NCBI GenBank assembly: GCA_048594725.1
Contig: JBMDXA010000146.1
Span: 1-64,000 of the forward strand
Source of the DNA: JAFDZV01 sp048594725
GTDB taxonomy: Bacteria > Bacteroidota > Ignavibacteria > OLB7
Length of the DNA stretch: 64,000 nt
Direction: 5' to 3'
The position numbers and the translations under genes are program-made. The notes below the pieces were generated by a model. The model worked only from the letters and a program-made list of their open reading frames with translations. It made no database searches and was not told where the DNA came from. This document shows, in pieces, positions 59,443 to 64,000 of the stretch. Positions within the stretch are counted from its first letter, which is position 1. Every line of letters starts with the position of its first letter.

Positions 59443-60990
59443 ATGACCGAACGCTCTTCCGTAGGGATGATGCTCTGCGCATTTATCCTTGCTGCTCTTC
59501 TATACCCGCTGGCTGCGATACATCTGGCGGCACAATATTCCTATCTCCCCACAGCGAGCACTACCGACGGGCGATTTTTCGCTCTGACCGGAGGAAGTAT
59601 TCAGACGCTCGGAGATAATTCGCTGGTTTTCAAGCTGGCATCCCCTTCCAGTTCCTCATCCATCGAGATCGGGATCTTCGATGGCGATACCTACGGCGTT
59701 TTCGATCAGGGAACGGTGCCGCTGATCTTCACGCTTTATGCCGACCCCGAGGGGAATGCCACCGGCACCACCAAGGTGGGGGAATGGCGCGGCGATGCGA
59801 TGATCAATAACGGGTGGTACACCATCACGCTGAATAATTCCTCGGCGGCGCGATGCGGAAGCGGGAGTTATTTCTATATGCTGAGCGTGCGAAGCACGGA
59901 CGTGGCAACCATGCACTGGAGCAGCTTCAAGATCAGAACCAACGGCACCATCGTGCTGAACAGATCCTCCACCGTCACATTCGCCGCGCCGCTGGGGAGC
60001 GCGCTCGATGCGGCGGTGATCTATCCCGCATATCCCACGCTGATCCCCACCACCTACGACGGCACATGGCGTTTTACCATGGATGTCACGGCGGCGCTTA
60101 CCTCGCTCTCGATCTGGGACGGTGATTTCGATCGCGGCTCGTACGACTGCACCGATAACGACACCGACGACAGCGATACTCCCAATGGGATACCGAGCTG
60201 GGCCACCGGCGCGGCGCGGGCCGAGGGAGTGGCAACCAGCAGCGTTCCCTGCCAGAATTCATCCGGTCAGGCTACCGGTGGCACCACCACCAGCAATCCT
60301 CCCGATAATTCCCGTACCGCCGTGTTCGTCCGTGCCAGCGGTACCAGCTACGAGGTCATCACCCCATCGGGGACGCGGTATGCCAACAACAATCCGTCGG
60401 GAAATCTGGAGTGGGAACAGTTCCGTCTTGCAACGGCGACGCTTGACCGGAATACCATGGATTATCAGGCCGCCAGCCTGCCGGCCGGTAGCTACCAGGT
60501 CTCCATCAGCGGTATGGATCTGGGCAACCTGAATGCGATACGCTTCCCGTTCGATGTGACTGGCGTTAATGCGTCGGGAACTGCGGTGGCTCCTCTGCGC
60601 CCGGATTATACCGATGGCGTCATCAGCGGCAAGCTCTATTATGAAAGCGGCGGTAATTGCAGCCAGGGCCTGCTGGAACTGGGAATACCGCTCACCGTGG
60701 TACATCTGGCCGCCGATTACAACTACGACGGCATTGTCGATGAGATAAAAGCCACGGTGACCGATCTGCTCGGCGCGTTCAGCTTTACCGGGTTGCACCC
60801 GGGAAATTATACGGTGATGGCCGACGATGTGACGCTGATACTGGAAAATACTCCCGTGTGCGATAGCGACGGCGTCAATACGCCCAATACCATCTCCACG
60901 ACCCTTACGATGTGCTCGCGCACCAGAAGCTACCTGTTCGGCTACAGGCTGCTTGGCGACCAGATGCTGACCGATGCATCGTCGTATTGA
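59443..60990 (+). CDS. Large secreted protein with C-terminal Cna-B-like domain
   Basis: 515 residues. The signal peptide CAFILAALLYPLAAIHLAAQ is cut around residue 31. The body is rich in Ser/Thr/Asn/Gly and beta strands. Residues about 390-500 resemble a Cna-B/SdrD-like beta domain (SGKLYYESGGNCSQGLLELG, DYNYDGIVDEIKATVTDLLG, AFSFTGLHPGNYTVMADD), where D-x-N-x-D-G-x-x-D is a calcium-loop-like motif. No type IX sorting domain is visible at the C-terminus (ends LLGDQMLTDASSY). Probably surface or extracellular. Confidence 0.72.
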   Translation: MTERSSVGMMLCAFILAALLYPLAAIHLAAQYSYLPTASTTDGRFFALTGGSIQTLGDNSLVFKLASPSSSSSIEIGIFDGDTYGVFDQGTVPLIFTLYADPEGNATGTTKVGEWRGDAMINNGWYTITLNNSSAARCGSGSYFYMLSVRSTDVATMHWSSFKIRTNGTIVLNRSSTVTFAAPLGSALDAAVIYPAYPTLIPTTYDGTWRFTMDVTAALTSLSIWDGDFDRGSYDCTDNDTDDSDTPNGIPSWATGAARAEGVATSSVPCQNSSGQATGGTTTSNPPDNSRTAVFVRASGTSYEVITPSGTRYANNNPSGNLEWEQFRLATATLDRNTMDYQAASLPAGSYQVSISGMDLGNLNAIRFPFDVTGVNASGTAVAPLRPDYTDGVISGKLYYESGGNCSQGLLELGIPLTVVHLAADYNYDGIVDEIKATVTDLLGAFSFTGLHPGNYTVMADDVTLILENTPVCDSDGVNTPNTISTTLTMCSRTRSYLFGYRLLGDQMLTDASSY

Positions 60991-61086
60991 CCGCCCGGCG
61001 GTGCGGAGAATCATTCATACCTGATGTGGACTGTTCGGTGCAAGGATATATGAGGGACGTCCTTCTCCGATGTTCGCATGAACGTT

Positions 61087-61113
61087 GCGGGCCCGGCATG
61101 CTACCGGGCCCGC
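61087..61113. terminator. Hairpin between convergent secreted-protein genes
   Basis: A 10-base perfect stem GCGGGCCCGG (61087-61096) with CCGGGCCCGC (61104-61113), 7-base loop, in the gap between the plus gene ending at 60990 and the minus gene ending at 61192. Confidence 0.82.
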
Positions 61114-61191
61114 GATCGTTATAACAGGATATTCAGGTTTTTCGGTCCGGGAGAGAACATCCCCGGATGCCGGTACTTCCGGAAATCGTTG

Positions 61192-63915
61192 TTATTGCCG
61201 TACCAGTTTGCAGATCCCCCGTCGGTTGCCGGCCGCCACCGTCACATGATAAGCCCCCGGCGGAAGGAGCGAACAATCCCAGCGAAGCTCTCCGGCGCCC
61301 GCAGGAGCGGTAAACTGCGCCACCCGGTTCCCGAGCATATCGGTGATGAGAAACGCCGCCTCCTGATCGGATGCCGCGGCCTCCCATGAAAAGAGGACGC
61401 TGCCAGCGGCGGGATTGGGCGCGGCCGCAACCCGCAGGCCGTGCAGCGCTGTTCCGGCAACGTGCGGTGCCGCCACTCCGGACGTTCCATTCAGACGAAT
61501 GGCGCGGCCGTAGATATCGGCAACACCGTTGCGCGTGTCGCTCCAGGTGACGAACAGAGAATCGCCATGCATCAGCGCCGAGAGCTCGCCCGCAAAACCG
61601 GTTGTGGCGCTGATCGTCACCCCGGACCGCTGCGGGATAAGTTCCCGGTTGAACAGGTCCATATGAACCCCGGCGGAATCGCCGTACAGAAAAATGAGAC
61701 TGGAATCCAGAGGATGCTGCAGAAGCGCCAGCATATCGAACGGCGGGGCCGGCAGCGTTTCCAGAAATTGCAGCGGGGGGCTGGTGGCCGGTATAGTGAA
61801 ATCGGGGCCGATTATTTCCAGAATAATTCCGCGAGAAAAAATCTCGTACGGCTGGGCCAGAAATTCCCCATACAATTTGATGAACGGCGCATAGCCCCCC
61901 TGGCGCAGTCCGGCGGTAGTGCCTCTTTCGCGGAGTTCCGTTCCGTTGATATACTGCATTCCTCCCAGATAGGCCACAACGCTCTGCGAGTCCCGCAGCG
62001 GCATATACTGCGGCGTAAGCCCCTCCACCCACGGCACGCTATCTCCCCGCCATACTTCCCCTCCCAGAGAATCCCAGAGAATCAGTTGTGTCCATGAATA
62101 TCCGGTGGCGGGGCTGGTGCGCTGAATGGCGAGCAGCGTGGTCTTTTCATCGGGATTGTATTTCACCGAGAGCATCGAGGAAGTGGCCTCCGCTGCGGAG
62201 CTCATGCTGATATTCACTTTCTGCCATCCTGAGCTGCCCAGCCGGTAGTAGGCGGCATCATCCCACTCGGCCGCATATTCCGGGAACTCGCCGCGCAGAT
62301 GGGTCTTTGCTTCCAGGATGGCCCCGCCACCTCCGCTGCCGGCGAGCGAGGAACGATCCTCGGTAGCCAGCCGCAACGAACTTCCCAGCGTTCTGATGGA
62401 AGCATCGCTTATCTCCCCGAGCGGGAGCCGTTCCAGAGTGCTCATCCCCTCACCGGCCCGGTTCCAGATGCCGGCGGTCGCCGACGGGGTGCTCCCCGTT
62501 GTGCGCCATCCCACCAGAATCGTAGTTCCTTCCTTTGCCAGCGCCGGGTCCACTTCAGGAATATTCACGTTCTGCATGGCCGCCGGCGCCCGGAGGCGGA
62601 TGGCCGCCGAATCGCGCGCGAACGCCACCATGCTCGCCGAGTCGGATGCCAGGCGCAGCACCGTCACCGGCGGAATGGGGGCGCAGGGATCGTAGTTGCC
62701 GTACGGATAGCGCTGCGACGGGGAGAAGAGAACCGAGTCGGCGAAGACCTGCGAGATCGTCTCCTGCCAGGTATCGGCGGGGGGGGAGCAGCCTTCGGGA
62801 GCCGTGGTGGAGATACGGAGATGGAGGGAGACCAGATAACGGTTCATGCAGGAGCGCTCGATGCGAACGCTGTCGGCCGCTACGGACACCGTATGGCAAC
62901 TGGTGGTGAAGAGCACTTCGGCTCCCGCCCCGGCCGGCTCCGGAGCGCTGAAGATGCCCGGCGCGGTCTCCACGATCGCGTACGGCTGAAGATAGGTGAA
63001 GATGAAGTCCGTCCCGATGTTCCGCTGCCGCAGCACGGTGTAGGTGACGAGGGGGCGCCCCGCCGGGTCGCGGCCCACCAGGATGGAGCCCGCGAGGGCG
63101 GTATCGGGAACCGGGATCGCGACGGAGCGAAGGGGCTGGAGATCGGCAAGCCAGGCGAAGTGATGCAACCGGTTCCCCTCGATCGTACGAAGACTGCCAT
63201 CACTGCCGACGTGATAGGGGAGAGTGGAGGTGAAGCTCCGGAGGGAATCGTTCCCGGAGAGGATGAGCCATCCCGCCGCGCCGCGATCCAGCAGGGTGGT
63301 GCCGGGGAGTGCGGCCGGAGAGAGTGCCCGGGCGAACGAGCCTGCCGCGATCGTGCGTGCGGCTTCCGCAAACGTGGCATCTGCATCGGCTCTGCGGCCG
63401 CGAATGGTTCCGTTGCTGCTGTTCCAGAGGAGATCGTATCCCCCGGCCCGCGTGCCCCACGCGGCGCCCTGCGGTGCAATCGCATCGCCATCCAGCATCT
63501 CCTCCGCCGAGAGCGAGCCATCGTCCCCCACGCGGCGGAGATAGGCCTGCAATGGTCCTTCGCGCCGGTCGTTCCAGAGCACCATGAACCGGCCCCCAAT
63601 CGCCAGCACCTGCACGAACCCGGAGGGGCGTGCCTCCGGCGATGTGAGTACTGCCGGTGTGCCGAGCGGAACGTTTCCCCTGACTATCTGCATCACAAGG
63701 ACATTCCGTGGGGCGCCGCCGGTCTGCGCAACGGTGCTTCCCCACACAACCAGCGCCAGATCGCCGATGCTGTCGGCAGCCTGGATCTGCGCGTCGGCCG
63801 GGAGGACCGGCCGGGGGATATCGCCGGACAGGCGGATATCGGACTGCTGCCCCCGCACGCCTGATATTGCGAGGAGGAGAAACGCCAGGATTGCAAGCGG
63901 AAGGGATCTCATCAT
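61192..63915 (-). CDS. Large secreted protein with a type IX secretion sorting domain
   Basis: 907 residues. The signal peptide LPLAILAFLLLAISGVRGQ is cut around residue 23. The long middle is Ser/Thr/Ala-rich and beta-like without a known catalytic domain; WSDTRNGVADIYGRAI and FMVLWNDRREGPLQAY recall repeats of WxDxR type. The C-terminal about 80 residues show the type IX sorting domain: AAPNPAAGSVLFSW, then ITDMLGNRVAQ, and the terminal Y-H-V-T-V-A-A-G-N-R-R-x-x-x-K-L-V-R-Q (A/G-N-R... K-x-V). It is exported and attached to or released from the surface by the type IX system known only in the Bacteroidota and allies. Confidence 0.85.
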   Translation of the reverse strand: MMRSLPLAILAFLLLAISGVRGQQSDIRLSGDIPRPVLPADAQIQAADSIGDLALVVWGSTVAQTGGAPRNVLVMQIVRGNVPLGTPAVLTSPEARPSGFVQVLAIGGRFMVLWNDRREGPLQAYLRRVGDDGSLSAEEMLDGDAIAPQGAAWGTRAGGYDLLWNSSNGTIRGRRADADATFAEAARTIAAGSFARALSPAALPGTTLLDRGAAGWLILSGNDSLRSFTSTLPYHVGSDGSLRTIEGNRLHHFAWLADLQPLRSVAIPVPDTALAGSILVGRDPAGRPLVTYTVLRQRNIGTDFIFTYLQPYAIVETAPGIFSAPEPAGAGAEVLFTTSCHTVSVAADSVRIERSCMNRYLVSLHLRISTTAPEGCSPPADTWQETISQVFADSVLFSPSQRYPYGNYDPCAPIPPVTVLRLASDSASMVAFARDSAAIRLRAPAAMQNVNIPEVDPALAKEGTTILVGWRTTGSTPSATAGIWNRAGEGMSTLERLPLGEISDASIRTLGSSLRLATEDRSSLAGSGGGGAILEAKTHLRGEFPEYAAEWDDAAYYRLGSSGWQKVNISMSSAAEATSSMLSVKYNPDEKTTLLAIQRTSPATGYSWTQLILWDSLGGEVWRGDSVPWVEGLTPQYMPLRDSQSVVAYLGGMQYINGTELRERGTTAGLRQGGYAPFIKLYGEFLAQPYEIFSRGIILEIIGPDFTIPATSPPLQFLETLPAPPFDMLALLQHPLDSSLIFLYGDSAGVHMDLFNRELIPQRSGVTISATTGFAGELSALMHGDSLFVTWSDTRNGVADIYGRAIRLNGTSGVAAPHVAGTALHGLRVAAAPNPAAGSVLFSWEAAASDQEAAFLITDMLGNRVAQFTAPAGAGELRWDCSLLPPGAYHVTVAAGNRRGICKLVRQ

Positions 63916-64000
63916 TGTATCATGCTCCTTGAATCGCCCGGCTTCATCGCCTCATAAGAGGGAGAGAAGATGGTTCCGGGACCGCAGATGCAATGTAGCG

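Overview
The window reads as a chromosomal segment of a GC-rich bacterium of the Bacteroidota/Chlorobi side of the FCB group. The best lineage evidence is the long secreted protein at 61192-63915, whose C-terminus has the look of a type IX secretion sorting domain, plus several proteins with short signal peptides and beta-rich bodies. A Kapabacteria/Ignavibacteria-like lineage is my inference; nothing in the window (no rRNA) fixes it.

Layout. 1-12.7 kb: an edge-truncated secreted protein, a membrane fatty-acid desaturase, then a complete potassium-uptake operon on the minus strand read in the order tiny membrane ORF - kdpF - kdpA - kdpB - kdpC - kdpD - kdpE, followed by an outer-membrane protein and a methyltransferase. 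12.8-33.5 kb is mostly housekeeping: secG, a HIT protein, a CrtI-type desaturase, maf, rplU-rpmA, mdh, two tandem paralogous lipoproteins, dsbD, a branched-chain aminotransferase, a HAD phosphatase, a PgpH-like 7TM-HD protein in an operon-like run with two unrecognised genes and a Xer recombinase, and a fatty-acid hydroxylase. 33.6-41.5 kb is accessory: a 955-residue glycine-rich/coiled-coil protein, an EVE-domain protein, a membrane SH3b protein, and an A/T-rich island with a DUF262-HNH (GmrSD/SspE-like) putative defence nuclease, a 38-codon basic micro-gene between inverted repeats, and an XRE regulator with three palindromic operators. 41.5-48 kb has a GH18-like protein, a RibD/DHFR-like reductase, a VOC protein and a GH38 mannosidase. 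48.2-58.9 kb is a dense set of small stress, detoxification and enzyme genes (alcohol dehydrogenase, DinB, NmrA, GNAT, alpha/beta hydrolase, PPOX, DUF3224, LMW phosphatase-like), including a ClpP homologue lacking the catalytic Ser and His, and an odd tRNA with a GAT anticodon just upstream of a 798-residue protein of unknown function. 59.4-63.9 kb holds two large secreted proteins facing each other.

A recurring feature is at least four families of short intergenic repeats (AATCGAAAATC-type, AGTGGTCCGTGG/GCGGGC-type, CGCAAAGCCGCG-type, TTAGTGCTTAGG-type). They lie between genes throughout, even inside the kdp operon. Many convergent gene pairs are separated by strong GC-rich hairpins.

The most noteworthy signals are the catalytically dead ClpP-like protein, the defence-like island with its micro-gene and operator array, the 955-residue glycine-rich protein, and the tRNA/798-residue gene arrangement. 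All functional statements rest on motif recognition by eye; no database search was run.
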